A DNA stretch of 57,217 bases from Gemmatimonadaceae bacterium (GCA_036003045.1 DASYSS010000044.1:1-57217), one strand, 5' to 3'; numbered from the stretch's first letter, positions 8,890 to 19,234 are shown. Translations and numbers: made by a program. The notes: generated from the sequence alone by a model not told the origin.

Positions 8890-11800
8890 TGCGACTGACC
8901 AAGCTCGAGTTGCAGGGCTTCAAGTCGTTCGCCGACGCGACGCACTTGCAGTTCGATGCGGGCGTTACGGCGATCGTCGGCCCCAACGGGTGCGGCAAGT
9001 CGAACGTGTCGGATGCGGTGCGGTGGGTGCTTGGCGAGCAGCGCGCACGCCTGCTGCGCGGCGCGAAGATGGAAGAAGTCATCTTCCAGGGCTCCTCGGC
9101 GCGGCGCGCGGTCAATGTCGCGGAAGTCTCTCTTCACTTCTCGAATGAAGACGGCACCTTGCCCGTCGCGTTCCAGGAGGTCGTCATCACGCGACGGCTT
9201 TCTCGGTCGGGCGAGAGCGATTACTTCCTGAATCGCGCGCCCTGCCGTCTTCGCGACATCTCCGATCTGTTGCGCGGCACGGGCCTCGGCGCCGACACAG
9301 GCGTCGTCATCGAGAGCAAGATGATCGACGCGCTGCTGTCGGACCGGCCCGACGACCGGCGCGAGCTGTTTGAGGAAGCCGCCGGCGTCGGTCTCTATCG
9401 CGATCGCCGGCGAACCGCCGAGCGGCGCCTCGAGGAAACGACGGTCGACCTGCAGCGCCTCGACGACTTGATCAGCGAAGTCCAGAGCCAGGTCCGTTCG
9501 CTCGCGCGCCAGCGTCGCCGCGCCGAGAAGCACGCGGAGCTCAATGCCCGGCGGTTCACCGTCGAGCTCGCGCTCGCCAAGCGCGAGATGGAGGCGTGGC
9601 ACGACGAGTTGGGACGATTGACCGAGCGCGTTCACGCGCTTCGCGAGGGCGCGCCCGGTGCCGACGCCGGCGTCGGCGCCGCCGAACAGGCGCGCGACAC
9701 CGCGCACGGCAATCGCGCCGCGGCCGAGGCGCAACGCACCGAGCTGCTTCGCCTCGTCTCGAGCCAGCGCGAGCAGTCGCTCCAGATCCGCTCGGAGATG
9801 AAGGTGGCGGAGGAACGCCAACGCAATTCGTTGGCGCGCCGCCAGCGGGCCGAGATGGAAGCCACGGAAGGCGTGGCCTACGGCAGCCGCCTCACCTCGG
9901 ACATTCAAACAGCGGTCGACGACCGCGCGCGGCACGAAGAGGTGTTGAACGCGGCGCGAGGGTCCCTCACCGAGCGCCAGCAGCGCGAGGACGAGGCCCG
10001 GCAGCTGGTCGCGCGCAGCCGGGCGACGGTCGACGACGTCGAACGCGCGCATCGCGAGCTTCAAGATCGCGCGCGTCGCGTCGACATCGAGCGGGAGCGG
10101 ACGCGCCAGGAGAGCGACGAGCTCGTGCAGCGGCTCGAGCAGCTCGCCGACGAGCGCTCACAGCTCGCCGACGCGCTCTCCGGCGTGGCGCGCGAGATCG
10201 AGGACGCATCGGTCGTGATGGAAGACGTGCGCCGCCGCGTCGCCGAGTCGGTCACGACGCTCGAGGCGGCGCGCGCCACCGACCGCGAGGCCCGCGAGCG
10301 CGAGTCGCTCGCCCGCGCCGAATTGTTCCGCGCCGACGAGACTCACACCTCGCTCCAAGGCCGCGTCAACGCGCTCGATTCGCTCGAGCGCGAGCGAGTC
10401 GGGCTCGCCCCGGCGACCGCGCGACTGCTTCGCGAGCGCGAGCGATTCGGCGAAGGCGCGGTCCTCGGCCCGCTCAGCGATTTCATCAATGCCGACGAGC
10501 CTTCGGCGCTCCTCGTCGAACGTTTCCTCGGCGCGACCGTTCACGCCGTCGTCGTGCGCGACATGTCCGTCGCCGCCGACGTTCGCGCGTGGCACGCGAC
10601 CGCGAACCCCGGGCCGCTGCTCCTTCTGCCGTTGGACGCGATCCCCGACGCGCTCGTCGCCGACGAACGTCCCGACGCTCTGTCGCATCGTGTCGACTCG
10701 TCGGGTCCGGTCCGCGCGTGGGTGCGCGGGCTGCTCGGTCACGCGAGCCCGGTGGACGAGGGCGCGGCCTTCATCGACATGCGCGGCGCGGTCTGGCTAC
10801 CTGGCCTCATTGGTGGTCCGGGACCGCTGCGTCGTCGCGCGGAGTTGTTCGCGCTGCGCGCCGAGCTCACAGCCACGGAAAAGGTCCGTGCGTCGGCAAT
10901 CGAAGCGGCCGATGCGGCTCGCGTCGCGGCGCAGGAATGCGAGCGCGCTGCGATCGAAGCCTCTGGGGCGCTCGAGACGGCTCAGGTCGAGGCACGTCGT
11001 GCCACCGAACGTCACGGTGAGCTCGACCGCCGGCGACAGCGCGTCGAACGCGAAGTCGGAGACGCCGATGCACTCGCCATTCGACTCACGCAGCGCCGCG
11101 ACCAGCTGACCGATCAGGCGACGCGCCTCGACGCCGAGGCGCTCGCCGTTTCGCACACCGTGCTGGAGTCCGCGGAATCCGGGACCCGCGCGCGCGACGC
11201 GTTCGCCGTCGCGGAACACACGTACGAAGAGGCCCGCGAGGCTCGCACGGCCGCGCAGATCGAGGTCGCGCAGTGTCAGGCGCGCCTCCAGGTGGCACAC
11301 GACCGCGAGCATCGCCTCACCGAAGAGCAGAAGTCCGCCGCGACCCGCCTCGAAGCGCTGCGCGCCGAGCTGTCCGACCTGGCGCTCGTCGACGCGCAGC
11401 TGGCCGATCAGATGGCCCTTTGGCAGCTCGACCTCGAGACTCGCGACGCCACGCTCGCCGACGGCGAGCGGCGGCTCATTCTCGCCGAAGAAGGCGTGCA
11501 GGGCGCGGATGCATCGCTGACGTCCGCCGAGCACGCGCTCGACGACGCGCGGCGGCGCGCCCAAGCGCACCACGAGGAGTTGCATCAAGCCGAGCTGCGC
11601 CACACGGAGCTCGGCGGCCGCCGCGCCGCGATCCGCGAACGGCTCGAGGCCGAGTGGCGCCGGCCACTCGACGAGATGCTGACCGAAGTGCAGCCGCTCG
11701 AGATGGACGACGCCACACTCCGCGCCGAAGCCGAATCGCTGCGCGACGAGATCGAGCGATTGGGGCCGGTCAACGTGCTCGCGATCGAGGAGCACGACGA

Positions 11801-12419
11801 GACGGTCAAGCGCCAAGACTTCCTCACCACCCAACGCGCCGACCTCGCGGACGCGAAGGCCACGCTGCAACAGGCCATCCGCGAGATCGACACGACGGCG
11901 CGCGAGCTCTTTCTCGCAACCTTCGCCGAGGTCCGCGACAACTTCAGGCAGATTTTCATGTCGTTGTTCGGCGGCGGCGAGTGCGACCTCCGGCTCGAGA
12001 ACCCGGATGCGCCGCTCGACTGCGACATCGAGATCCACGCGTCGCCGCGCGGCAAACGCACGCAGCGGATCCACCTGCTGTCGAGTGGAGAGCGGGCGCT
12101 CGTCGCGCTGTCGCTCTTGTTCGGCATCTTCCTCACGAAGCCGAGTCCGTTCTGCCTGCTCGACGAGGTAGATGCGCCGCTCGATGACGCCAACGTCGGG
12201 CGCTTCGTGAAGATGCTCACACAATTCAAGTCGCGAACCCAGTTCATCGTCATCACGCACAACCCGCGCACGACGACGGAAGCCGCCGACGCGGTTTACG
12301 GCGTGACGATGCAGGAGCCGGGCGTGTCGTCGCTCGTCAGCGTCCGGATGCGCGGCGCGACGGCGGTGGACGAGGTGCTCGCCACGTCGAACGCCGACGG
12401 TGCCGTCGCGCACGTGTGA
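8889..12419 (+). CDS. smc: chromosome segregation ATPase SMC
   Basis: 1176-aa SMC, normal family length. Head: MRLTKLELQGFKSFAD, Walker A GPNGCGKSN with VRWVLGEQ, and the Q-loop region. Two long coiled-coil arms rich in Glu/Arg/Ala flank a hinge at about 500-660 (LGPLSDFINADEPSALLVE). The C-terminal head carries the signature LLSSGERALVALSLLF and Walker B with CLLDEVDAPLDD, and ends with the FIVITHNP switch. The signature has LSSGE where most SMCs have LSGGE. It starts at GTG 8889, overlapping the previous stop. It would act with ScpAB, which are not in the window. Confidence 0.96.
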   Translation: MRLTKLELQGFKSFADATHLQFDAGVTAIVGPNGCGKSNVSDAVRWVLGEQRARLLRGAKMEEVIFQGSSARRAVNVAEVSLHFSNEDGTLPVAFQEVVITRRLSRSGESDYFLNRAPCRLRDISDLLRGTGLGADTGVVIESKMIDALLSDRPDDRRELFEEAAGVGLYRDRRRTAERRLEETTVDLQRLDDLISEVQSQVRSLARQRRRAEKHAELNARRFTVELALAKREMEAWHDELGRLTERVHALREGAPGADAGVGAAEQARDTAHGNRAAAEAQRTELLRLVSSQREQSLQIRSEMKVAEERQRNSLARRQRAEMEATEGVAYGSRLTSDIQTAVDDRARHEEVLNAARGSLTERQQREDEARQLVARSRATVDDVERAHRELQDRARRVDIERERTRQESDELVQRLEQLADERSQLADALSGVAREIEDASVVMEDVRRRVAESVTTLEAARATDREARERESLARAELFRADETHTSLQGRVNALDSLERERVGLAPATARLLRERERFGEGAVLGPLSDFINADEPSALLVERFLGATVHAVVVRDMSVAADVRAWHATANPGPLLLLPLDAIPDALVADERPDALSHRVDSSGPVRAWVRGLLGHASPVDEGAAFIDMRGAVWLPGLIGGPGPLRRRAELFALRAELTATEKVRASAIEAADAARVAAQECERAAIEASGALETAQVEARRATERHGELDRRRQRVEREVGDADALAIRLTQRRDQLTDQATRLDAEALAVSHTVLESAESGTRARDAFAVAEHTYEEAREARTAAQIEVAQCQARLQVAHDREHRLTEEQKSAATRLEALRAELSDLALVDAQLADQMALWQLDLETRDATLADGERRLILAEEGVQGADASLTSAEHALDDARRRAQAHHEELHQAELRHTELGGRRAAIRERLEAEWRRPLDEMLTEVQPLEMDDATLRAEAESLRDEIERLGPVNVLAIEEHDETVKRQDFLTTQRADLADAKATLQQAIREIDTTARELFLATFAEVRDNFRQIFMSLFGGGECDLRLENPDAPLDCDIEIHASPRGKRTQRIHLLSSGERALVALSLLFGIFLTKPSPFCLLDEVDAPLDDANVGRFVKMLTQFKSRTQFIVITHNPRTTTEAADAVYGVTMQEPGVSSLVSVRMRGATAVDEVLATSNADGAVAHV

Positions 12420-12443
12420 GTCATCGCCCGTGACGGACGCGGT

Positions 12444-13481
12444 ATGATGGCACGGCGCCGCCACGCGGCGCTCGCGCTAGTCGTCGGTTTGATGGCGGGC
12501 GTGACGAGTCGAGGCCGCGCGCAAGCGGTGTCGGCCGTGTCGGTGTCGCTCGCGGTCGTCAACGACAGCATTTCGCCCGCCCCGCAGATCCTCGTGCAAG
12601 GCACGCCGGGCCCGCCCGCGCTCGGTCCGTACAGCGTCACCCTCGAGGCCGCGTTCGAACCGCTTTTTCGCACGCCGTTTCTCGTGCGAACGTCGCCGGA
12701 CCTGACGGCGTCGTTCCACGCCGACTCGCTCTTTCCAGAGCGGACCATCGTGTGGTTCCGCGCCCGCATCTTCGACCGCCTCGGCAATTTTCAAGAGCAG
12801 ATTCGCTTCTTCCCCGTGCGCAGCTGGCTGCGACTGATCAGTCCGACGCGCAGCGTGAACGACGTCTTGTTCACGCGTCAGCCGACATTTACGTGGAGCA
12901 GCCCGGCCGTCACGCTGCCGCCGGGGCCGTGGACGTACGAGATCACCATCACGAACACGGCGAACGGCCAGCTCCGGCAATTCACGGTCAACGACACGAC
13001 CTTCGTGCCGCCGACGCCGCTCGATGCGTGTACCTCGTACCGCTGGACCCTGCACGCGGCCATGGTGAACGGCCCGCCGTCCGATCAGATCACCGCCGCC
13101 AGCCCCGGAACGTTCGTCATTCAGACGTCGGAGTGTCCGACGGCGACCCTCTTCTATCAGAATTTTCCTAATCCGTTCGGCGGCGGCATCCAGTCGAACA
13201 CCTGCTTCTGGTTCGACCTGGCGCATCGCGCGAACGTGTCGCTCAACGTCTACGACCTGCGCGGCCGCCACGTGCGCACGATCGTTCCCGGATTGTTGCC
13301 GGCGCAACTCGACTCTGGCGCCTACGGACGGCAGAATGGCACCGAGGGCGGCTGCGACAGCAAACTTCAGTGGGACGGCAAAGACGCCGCCGGCCGGAAC
13401 GCGCCGCCTGGCGTCTACATCGCGATCTTCATCGCGGACGGCCTGCGGTCGACGGTGAAGATGCTGTACCGGGGGCCGTGA
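12444..13481 (+). CDS. secreted protein with FlgD/por-sorting-like C-terminal Ig domain
   Basis: 345-aa protein with a signal peptide (LALVVGLMAGVTSRGRAQA). The middle 200 residues are beta-rich and look like Ig or fibronectin-type modules (FTWSSPAV, GPWTYEITI). The C-terminus (about 235-345) has the FYQNFPNPF motif followed by a FlgD-like Ig fold (VSLNVYDLRGRHVR, LQWDGKDAAGR, PPGVYIAIF). In Gemmatimonadota and Bacteroidota-type bacteria such domains sit at the end of secreted surface proteins. Ligand and export route are unknown. It lies between smc and an MBL hydrolase, with a 1-nt gap to the latter. Confidence 0.7.
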   Translation: MMARRRHAALALVVGLMAGVTSRGRAQAVSAVSVSLAVVNDSISPAPQILVQGTPGPPALGPYSVTLEAAFEPLFRTPFLVRTSPDLTASFHADSLFPERTIVWFRARIFDRLGNFQEQIRFFPVRSWLRLISPTRSVNDVLFTRQPTFTWSSPAVTLPPGPWTYEITITNTANGQLRQFTVNDTTFVPPTPLDACTSYRWTLHAAMVNGPPSDQITAASPGTFVIQTSECPTATLFYQNFPNPFGGGIQSNTCFWFDLAHRANVSLNVYDLRGRHVRTIVPGLLPAQLDSGAYGRQNGTEGGCDSKLQWDGKDAAGRNAPPGVYIAIFIADGLRSTVKMLYRGP

Positions 13482-13482
13482 C

Positions 13483-14250
13483 GTGCGATTCACCACGCTG
13501 GGCACCGGAACCATCTCGCTGTCGCCGGCGCGCAGTTGCTCCGGCTATCTCCTCGAGACGGCCGACGTCCGCCTTCTCGTCGACTGCGGCAGCGGCATCA
13601 CGCGCCGGCTCGCCGAGCTCGGCCCGTCGTGGCAGACCATTACGCACGTCGCGATTTCGCATTTTCACATCGACCACCACGGCGATCTTCCATCCTTGAT
13701 CTTCGCGTGGAAGTACGGCTTCCTGCCGACGCGATCGACGCCGGTGGACATCATTGGGCCGGTGGGAACCGCCGATCTGGTCACGCGTCTCGCGGCGGCA
13801 TACGGCGAGTGGGTCACGGCCCCGGGATTTCCACTCATGATTCGCGAGATCGGGCCGTCGGACACGTTCGCGCTCCCGGGCGGCCTGCGCCTCACGTGCC
13901 ATCCCGTTCCCCACACGCCCGAGAGCGTGGCATATTCCATGGAGCGCAAGGGGCGACGGATCGTCTACACGGGCGACACCGGGCCGTCCGAGGCGCTTGC
14001 CGCCTGGGCCCGCGGGTGCGACCTGCTGGTTTGCGAGTGTTCGCTGCCGACCGGCATGCACATTCCCGAACACCTGACGCCGGAGCAGTGCGGCGAGCTC
14101 GCCGCGGGCGCGGCGCCGAAGCACTTGGCGCTGACGCATTTTTACCCGCCGGTCGAGCGGGTCGACGTCCGCGCGCTCGTCGGCGCGCGCTTCGCGGGAC
14201 CCGTCACGCTGGCGCGCGACGGATGGTACTTCGACTTCGAGGACGAGTAA
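13483..14250 (+). CDS. MBL-fold metallo-hydrolase (RNase Z-like)
   Basis: 255-aa metallo-beta-lactamase fold protein of the RNase Z/ElaC branch. The metal motif HFHIDHHGD (HxHxDH) is near residue 64, the second-metal aspartate lies in [10 protein letters not shown], and the final histidine in LALTHFYPP. The usual pre-tRNA processing exosite is not obvious and the protein is shorter than ElaC, so it may be a general phosphodiesterase or hydrolase. It begins at GTG 13483 with a 1-nt gap from the previous stop, and its TAA overlaps the aroF ATG. Confidence 0.85.
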   Translation: MRFTTLGTGTISLSPARSCSGYLLETADVRLLVDCGSGITRRLAELGPSWQTITHVAISHFHIDHHGDLPSLIFAWKYGFLPTRSTPVDIIGPVGTADLVTRLAAAYGEWVTAPGFPLMIREIGPSDTFALPGGLRLTCHPVPHTPESVAYSMERKGRRIVYTGDTGPSEALAAWARGCDLLVCECSLPTGMHIPEHLTPEQCGELAAGAAPKHLALTHFYPPVERVDVRALVGARFAGPVTLARDGWYFDFEDE

Positions 14251-15299
14251 TGCTGGTCGTGATGCAGAACCACGCGACGCAGGAGCAGATCGACCGCGTC
14301 GTGAAGACCATCGAGGAGATGGGCTACTCGGCCCGGCCGATGCCGGGCGAGACGCGCATCGCCATCGGTCTCGTCGGCAACGACGGCCGCGTCGACAGCT
14401 CGCGAGTCGAGGCGCTGCCGGGCGTCGCCGAGATCATTCACGTCAGCAAACCGTACAAGCAGGTCTCGCGAGAATGGCGCGAGGAGAACACGCTCGTCAC
14501 GATCGCGCCCGGCGTCACGTTCGGCGGCAACGACGTGCAGATCATCGCCGGCCCATGTTCGGTGGAGTCCGAGGACCAGATCATCGCCGCGGCTCACGCC
14601 GTGCGCGCCGCGGGAGCGACCGCGCTGCGCGGCGGCGCGTTCAAGCCGCGCAGCTCCCCCTATGCCTTTCAAGGACTCGGCAAGAAGGGACTCGAGCTGC
14701 TGGCGCTCGCGCGGCGCGAAACCGGGTTGCCAGTGGTGACCGAGGCGCTCGACGAAGAGGGCGCCCACCTCGTGGCCGAGTACGGAGATTGCATTCAGAT
14801 CGGCGCGCGCAACATGCAAAACTATTCCCTGCTCCGCGCCGTCGGTCGACTCAACAAGCCGGTGCTCCTCAAGCGCGGCATCGCCGCGACGATCACCGAG
14901 CTGTTGATGAGCGCCGAATACATCCTGGCCGAAGGCAACGGACAGGTGATCCTCTGCGAGCGCGGAATTCGCAGCTTCGATACGATGACGCGCAACCTGT
15001 TCGACCTCACGGCGATTCCGCTCGTGCAGCGGTTGTCGCATTTGCCGATGATCGCCGACCCGAGCCACGGCACCGGATTGCGCGACAAGGTGACTCCGAT
15101 GGCGCGCGCCGCGATCGCGGCCGGGGCCGACGGCGTCATCGTCGAGGTGCATCCGACCCCGGACCGCGCGCTGTCCGACGGGGCACAGTCCCTCTATCCG
15201 GAACAGTTTGCGAGGTTGGTCACAGAGCTCCGTGCCATTGGGGCCGCAATTGGGCGCTCGGTGGCTGCGGCTGGAACGCCCGCGACGGCCGGCGTGTAG
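14250..15299 (+). CDS. aroF: 3-deoxy-7-phosphoheptulonate synthase (DAHP synthase)
   Basis: 349-aa type I-beta DAHP synthase, condensing PEP and erythrose-4-phosphate in the first step of the shikimate pathway. Residues 1-70 form the ferredoxin-like regulatory domain found in Thermotoga-type enzymes ([14 protein letters not shown]). The barrel follows with [43 protein letters not shown] and the metal-site [10 protein letters not shown]. The N-terminal domain implies feedback control by aromatic amino acids. ATG 14250 overlaps the upstream TAA; longer open sequence upstream belongs to the shadow frame of the MBL gene. Confidence 0.95.
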   Translation: MLVVMQNHATQEQIDRVVKTIEEMGYSARPMPGETRIAIGLVGNDGRVDSSRVEALPGVAEIIHVSKPYKQVSREWREENTLVTIAPGVTFGGNDVQIIAGPCSVESEDQIIAAAHAVRAAGATALRGGAFKPRSSPYAFQGLGKKGLELLALARRETGLPVVTEALDEEGAHLVAEYGDCIQIGARNMQNYSLLRAVGRLNKPVLLKRGIAATITELLMSAEYILAEGNGQVILCERGIRSFDTMTRNLFDLTAIPLVQRLSHLPMIADPSHGTGLRDKVTPMARAAIAAGADGVIVEVHPTPDRALSDGAQSLYPEQFARLVTELRAIGAAIGRSVAAAGTPATAGV

Positions 15300-15306
15300 G
15301 ACACTC

Positions 15307-15975
15307 ATGCGATTCCCACTCGTCGCGGCAACTCTCGCTCTGGTCGGCGCCGCACCGGCGCTGCGCGCCCAACCGGTGGACGCCACGATCGATCGTGCCG
15401 TTCAGGCTTGGGCGAAGATCAAGACCGTGCGCGGCACCTTCGAGCAGACAGTGACGAACCAGCTCACGAGCTCCACCGCCACTGCTCGCGGTGAGTACGC
15501 GCAGGAGCGGCCGAACCTGCTGTCGATTCGATTCACGCAGCCCGCGTCGGACGCGATCGTGTCCGACGGCAAGGCGGTCTGGGTGTATTTGCCAAGCTCG
15601 GCCCCAGGTCAGGTCATCAAGCGTTCGGCCACCGATCGCAGCTCGACGCCGATCGATTTGACGGGCGCCTTTCTCGATTCGCCGCGCACGAAGTACGACA
15701 TCACCGCCGCCCCGGGAAAAACCGTGGACGGCCACGCCGCGCGCGGGCTCTTTCTTGTGCCCAAGGCGGGCGTGAGCGCGCCGTTCACCAAAGCAACCGT
15801 GTGGGTCGACGACGACGACGCGTTGATTCGAGAATTCGACATCACCGAGTCGACCGGGATCTCGCGCCACGTGCACCTCACGACGCTCGAGCCGAACGCG
15901 CAAGTGTCCCGCTCGCTGTTCGCCTTCTCCATGCCAGCCGGTACGAAGATCGTCGATCAAACGAAGCCCGAGTAG
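15307..15975 (+). CDS. lolA: outer-membrane lipoprotein carrier protein LolA
   Basis: 222-aa periplasmic chaperone that carries lipoproteins from LolCDE to the outer membrane. It has a signal peptide (AATLALVGAAPALRAQ) and the LolA core: KIKTVRGTFEQTVTN, ARGEYAQERPNLLSIRF, IVSDGKAVWVYLP and a late SRSLFAFSMPAGTKIVD. The half-barrel strand pattern is intact. Its presence supports an outer membrane. ATG 15307 follows the aroF stop by 7 nt and is preferred over the upstream ATG within aroF because the signal peptide begins here. Confidence 0.92.
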   Translation: MRFPLVAATLALVGAAPALRAQPVDATIDRAVQAWAKIKTVRGTFEQTVTNQLTSSTATARGEYAQERPNLLSIRFTQPASDAIVSDGKAVWVYLPSSAPGQVIKRSATDRSSTPIDLTGAFLDSPRTKYDITAAPGKTVDGHAARGLFLVPKAGVSAPFTKATVWVDDDDALIREFDITESTGISRHVHLTTLEPNAQVSRSLFAFSMPAGTKIVDQTKPE

Positions 15976-15989
15976 CGCTTCGTTCGACA

Positions 15990-16018
15990 CGCGACGATCG
16001 CCTCAGACGGTCGTCGCG
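15990..16018. terminator. shared hairpin between convergent lolA and tmk
   Basis: CGCGACGA (15990-15997) and TCGTCGCG (16011-16018) form an 8-bp stem over a 13-nt loop that contains the tmk stop codon. It could end transcription from both sides, but there is no T-run, so this is only a candidate. Confidence 0.4.
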
Positions 16019-16665
16019 AACTCCTCCGGCCAACGCTCTACGAGCACGGTCAGGATGCGCGCGAACACCTCGCGCTCTGTCCCGCGCGCGTCGACCCGGA
16101 CGATCGGTCCGCACTCGGCGTGCGCCGACTGCCAGGTGGGCGTCGCGAAATCGGCAAAGGCGTGGGCCACCCGATCGTGGAACTCCAGGTCCGCGCCTTC
16201 CATGCGGTCGTGACCGCCGCGCTCCATCGCTCGCGTGAGCCCGTCTTCTGTCGGCAGCGAAAGCAGGAGGGTCAAATCGGGGACGAGTAATCCCGTCGCC
16301 ATCCCGTTGGCCGCCCGGATCGCGGTCTCGGGGATGCCACGTCCTCTCCCCTGATAGGCGTACGTCGACAAGAAAAAGCGGTCGAGGAGCACGACGGCAC
16401 CGCGTTCCAATGCCGGCCGGATCTCTCGGTCGACGAGTTGCGCGCGCGACGCCATGAAGAGCAGTGCCTCGGCCCGCGGCGCGACGTCCGATGCAGGATC
16501 GAGCAGCACGCGCCGGATCTCGTCTCCCAAAGCCGTTCCGCCGGGCTCGCGCACCGCGACGACGTCGCGGCCACGCGCGACGATCCAGTCGCACAGCCGC
16601 TTGAGCTGTGTGGTCTTGCCCGCGCCCTCAGTTCCCTCGAAAACGATGAGCAGGCCGCGAGACAT
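16003..16665 (-). CDS. tmk: thymidylate kinase
   Basis: 220-aa dTMP kinase, making dTDP for DNA synthesis. P-loop FEGTEGAGKTTQ at the N-terminus, then VREPGGTALGDEIR, LLDRFFLSTYAYQGRGR (DR motif with substrate-binding residues) and the LID region with DRME. Length fits the family. It is the last gene of the minus-strand run rpmE-prfA-prmC-ylbF-tmk, 5 nt downstream of the YlbF-like gene. Confidence 0.95.
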   Translation of the reverse strand: MSRGLLIVFEGTEGAGKTTQLKRLCDWIVARGRDVVAVREPGGTALGDEIRRVLLDPASDVAPRAEALLFMASRAQLVDREIRPALERGAVVLLDRFFLSTYAYQGRGRGIPETAIRAANGMATGLLVPDLTLLLSLPTEDGLTRAMERGGHDRMEGADLEFHDRVAHAFADFATPTWQSAHAECGPIVRVDARGTEREVFARILTVLVERWPEEFATTV

Positions 16666-16670
16666 CGTTC

Positions 16671-17024
16671 TCAGCTGAGCGTGATGATTGGGCTCGCTGC
16701 GCCCTTCTCGAGGCCTTCGAGAATCCAGTCGTTCACGCGCGCCATCGTCTTGTCGAAGTTCTCCTGCGCGACGAGCAGTCGCTGGTAGGTCGCGCGGCCT
16801 TGAATCTGGCCGAGGAGGACGTCGAGCTCCTTTTCCATCGCGTCGGTGGGACGTTCGCCGCGCGCGAGCAACCGCTGCGCGTCGATGCGAAGCTGCTCCA
16901 TCTTCTGGAGCAGCACGACCGTGTCCTGGTCGTCGTTCAACGAGTCGCCGGCCCGTTTGACTTCCTTGTACTCGTTGCTCTGCCCGATCAACCGACCCAG
17001 ATCCTTGGCTTTGTCTTCGATCAT
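16671..17024 (-). CDS. YlbF/YmcA-family protein
   Basis: 117-aa all-helical protein matching the Com_YlbF family (DLGRLIGQSNEYKEVKRA; QRLLARGERPTD; FDKTMARVNDWILEG). In Bacillus, YlbF, YmcA and YaaT form a complex that affects RNase Y and competence. Whether that role holds here is unknown. It is small, soluble and lies between prmC and tmk in a translation/replication operon. The assignment rests on helix pattern and length. Confidence 0.7.
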   Translation of the reverse strand: MIEDKAKDLGRLIGQSNEYKEVKRAGDSLNDDQDTVVLLQKMEQLRIDAQRLLARGERPTDAMEKELDVLLGQIQGRATYQRLLVAQENFDKTMARVNDWILEGLEKGAASPIITLS

Positions 17025-17045
17025 CGCTCCCTCGGAAGGGGAGAG

Positions 17046-17936
17046 TTAGTCGAGTCGCCGGGCGAGCACGAAGCGCTCGCGGCCCGCGAGATCGAGTTCA
17101 ACCCGCACATCGTGAAACCGTCGCTCGCCGGCCACCAGCTCCGCGGCCAACGACGCGCGACGCGCGTCCACCTCGATGGCGAACAAGCCGTCGGGCTCGA
17201 GCACCGAAGCCGCTTGGCGCACAAGCCGGGCCGTAGCCGCGAGTCCGTCTCGTCCACTGTACAGCGCCGCCGCAGGTTCCCAATTCCGAACGCTCGCCGG
17301 CAACAGGTCGGCCTCGCTGAGCGCGATGTAGGGCGGATTCGACACGACGACCCGGCACCGAACGTCGAGCAGCGGACCAAGCAGCGACCCGTGAACCAGA
17401 TGGACCGGCGCGCGCAGCGACCGCCGTGCCGACGCGACGTTCGTGTGTGCGACGGCGAGCGCGTCCAGAGAGATGTCGGTGCCGTAGACGCGGGCGAAGC
17501 GCCCCTCGGTCGCCAGCGCGAGCGCGATGCATCCCGACCCCGTTCCAACGTCGATCGCGACGCCGCCGCGCTCCTGCTCCCCCTCCATCTCCTCCAACAC
17601 CAGATCGACGAGATGCTCGGTCTCGACCCGCGGGATCAAAACGCGCTCGTCGACCTCGAGCGTCAGGTGGCGGAAGTTTGCCCGCCCGACGGCGTAAGCG
17701 AACGGCGCCCCTCTCGCACGTCGCTCGACGGCGAGCCCGGCCCGCGCGCGTACGTGATCATCGACCTCGACATGACCGTTCGTCAGCGACCAGAACCGCG
17801 GCACGTCGAACAACGCGGAGACGATCTCCCGCGACTCGGATACCGGCTCGGCGACACCGCACGCGTCGAGCGCTCGGGCGAGCTCCTCGGCCAACCGTGC
17901 GACCGTGCGCGCTTTGGTCGGTCCGTCAGCCGTCAT
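17046..17936 (-). CDS. prmC: release factor glutamine methyltransferase PrmC
   Basis: 296-aa SAM-dependent enzyme that N5-methylates the GGQ glutamine of release factors. N-terminal helical RF-binding domain, then [36 protein letters not shown] motif [14 protein letters not shown], acidic loop [10 protein letters not shown] and the catalytic [15 protein letters not shown]. It is directly downstream of and overlapping prfA by 4 nt (ATGA), the usual pairing of enzyme and substrate. Confidence 0.96.
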   Translation of the reverse strand: MTADGPTKARTVARLAEELARALDACGVAEPVSESREIVSALFDVPRFWSLTNGHVEVDDHVRARAGLAVERRARGAPFAYAVGRANFRHLTLEVDERVLIPRVETEHLVDLVLEEMEGEQERGGVAIDVGTGSGCIALALATEGRFARVYGTDISLDALAVAHTNVASARRSLRAPVHLVHGSLLGPLLDVRCRVVVSNPPYIALSEADLLPASVRNWEPAAALYSGRDGLAATARLVRQAASVLEPDGLFAIEVDARRASLAAELVAGERRFHDVRVELDLAGRERFVLARRLD

Positions 17937-18997
17937 GCGCTCGTTCCGTCGCCGTTGCCACCGAGTTGCTCCTCGACGTCCGCAAGCTTCAGCGCTTCGA
18001 CGACCGGCGCGATCTCGCCGTCCATGAACCCCTGAAGGTCGTGCGTCGTCCAGCCGATGCGGTGGTCGGTCACACGGCTCTGCGGAAAGTTGTACGTGCG
18101 GATCTTCGCCGACCGGTCGCCGGTGCCGACCTGCGTGCGCCGCATACGCGCGCGCTCGGCCTCCTGCTGCGCTACGCGCAGGTCGAGCAGCCGCGCGCGC
18201 AACACTTCCATCGCTTTCAGCTTGTTCTGAAGCTGCGACTTCTGGTCTTGTTGGCTCACTACGAGCCCGCTCGGCAGATGCGTGATGCGGACAGCCGAAT
18301 CGGTCGTGTTCACGCTCTGGCCGCCGGGACCCGATGCCCGGAAGACGTCGATGCGAAGGTCCTTGTCTTCGATCTTGACGTCGACTTCCTCGGCTTCGGG
18401 AAGCACGGCGACGGTCGCCGCCGACGTGTGAATGCGGCCTTGGCTCTCGGTCGCCGGAACGCGCTGCACGCGATGGACGCCGGATTCGCGGCGCAGCTCG
18501 CCGTAGGGGCCCTCACCCGAAACCTTGAATACGACTTCCTTCGCCCCGCCGAGCGCGCCGTCGGAGAGCGACATGGTCTCGAGCTTCCAACCGCGCCGCT
18601 CGCAGAAGCGAACGTACATGCGGTACAGGTCGGCGGCGAAGAGCGCGGCTTCGTCGCCGCCCGTGCCGGCCCGAATTTCGACGATCGCATTGCGTTCGTC
18701 GAGCGGGTCTCGCGGCAGCAGCGCGCGCGTGAGCGATGCCTCGAGCTCGGCGATGCGTGGTTCGACTCGATCGACTTCGGCGCGCGCTTCGGCCGCGAGG
18801 TCAGGGTCGTCAGTCGAGACGAGCTCGCGCGCTTGCGCGAGCTCGTCCTGGGCGCGGTCGAACTGCGCGCCCATTTCGACGATCGGCATTAGCCGTCGAT
18901 GTTCACGCCCCAGCTCGGCAAATTGCCCGGGGTTTAGCGCGCCGGGATTGGCGAGCGCGCTCTCGACCTCCTTCGCGCGAGCGAGGGCGGCCGCCAA
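17933..18997 (-). CDS. prfA: peptide chain release factor 1
   Basis: About 354-aa RF1, terminating translation at UAA/UAG. The catalytic loop is [18 protein letters not shown], with preceding [22 protein letters not shown] and later [17 protein letters not shown]. The start is uncertain: TTG 18997 gives [12 protein letters not shown], but a CTG 12 nt upstream would add the usual LRDRL helix, and the frame is closed by the rpmE TGA further up. No ATG exists in that stretch. It overlaps prmC by 4 nt. Confidence 0.95.
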   Translation of the reverse strand: MAAALARAKEVESALANPGALNPGQFAELGREHRRLMPIVEMGAQFDRAQDELAQARELVSTDDPDLAAEARAEVDRVEPRIAELEASLTRALLPRDPLDERNAIVEIRAGTGGDEAALFAADLYRMYVRFCERRGWKLETMSLSDGALGGAKEVVFKVSGEGPYGELRRESGVHRVQRVPATESQGRIHTSAATVAVLPEAEEVDVKIEDKDLRIDVFRASGPGGQSVNTTDSAVRITHLPSGLVVSQQDQKSQLQNKLKAMEVLRARLLDLRVAQQEAERARMRRTQVGTGDRSAKIRTYNFPQSRVTDHRIGWTTHDLQGFMDGEIAPVVEALKLADVEEQLGGNGDGTSA

Positions 18998-19027
18998 TCG
19001 ATCGCGGAGCGCCAGACGAACCGAGCC

Positions 19028-19234
19028 TCAGCTCGACTGCTTCGCGAACTTCTGTCGGAAGCGCTCGACGCGGCCGGCGGTGTCGACCAGACGCTGCTTA
19101 CCCGTGAAGAACGGGTGGCACTGCGAGCAGACGTCGGTGTGAATCTCGGCCTGGGTCGACCGCGTGAGGAACGTATTGCCGCAGGCGCACTTGACGGTCG
19201 CCGTGGCGTATTCGGGATGGATATCGGCTTTCAT
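19028..19234 (-). CDS. rpmE: 50S ribosomal protein L31 (zinc-binding form)
   Basis: 68-aa L31 beginning [16 protein letters not shown]. The zinc ligands CxC (CACG) and CxxC ([12 protein letters not shown]) are all present, so this is the C+ type that stores zinc and is replaced under zinc starvation in many bacteria. [16 protein letters not shown] is the conserved C-terminal part. It is the first gene of the minus-strand operon leading into prfA. Confidence 0.96.
   Translation of the reverse strand: MKADIHPEYATATVKCACGNTFLTRSTQAEIHTDVCSQCHPFFTGKQRLVDTAGRVERFRQKFAKQSS

Noticed and set aside
9596-11020. 474-codon plus-strand frame inside smc
   Set aside because: Arg-rich composition typical of an out-of-frame reading of GC-rich coding DNA; smc explains the region.
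13536-14249. Long in-frame upstream extension of aroF (frame open from 13536)
   Set aside because: It is Arg/His-rich shadow sequence of the MBL gene; ATG 14250 fits the DAHP synthase family start.
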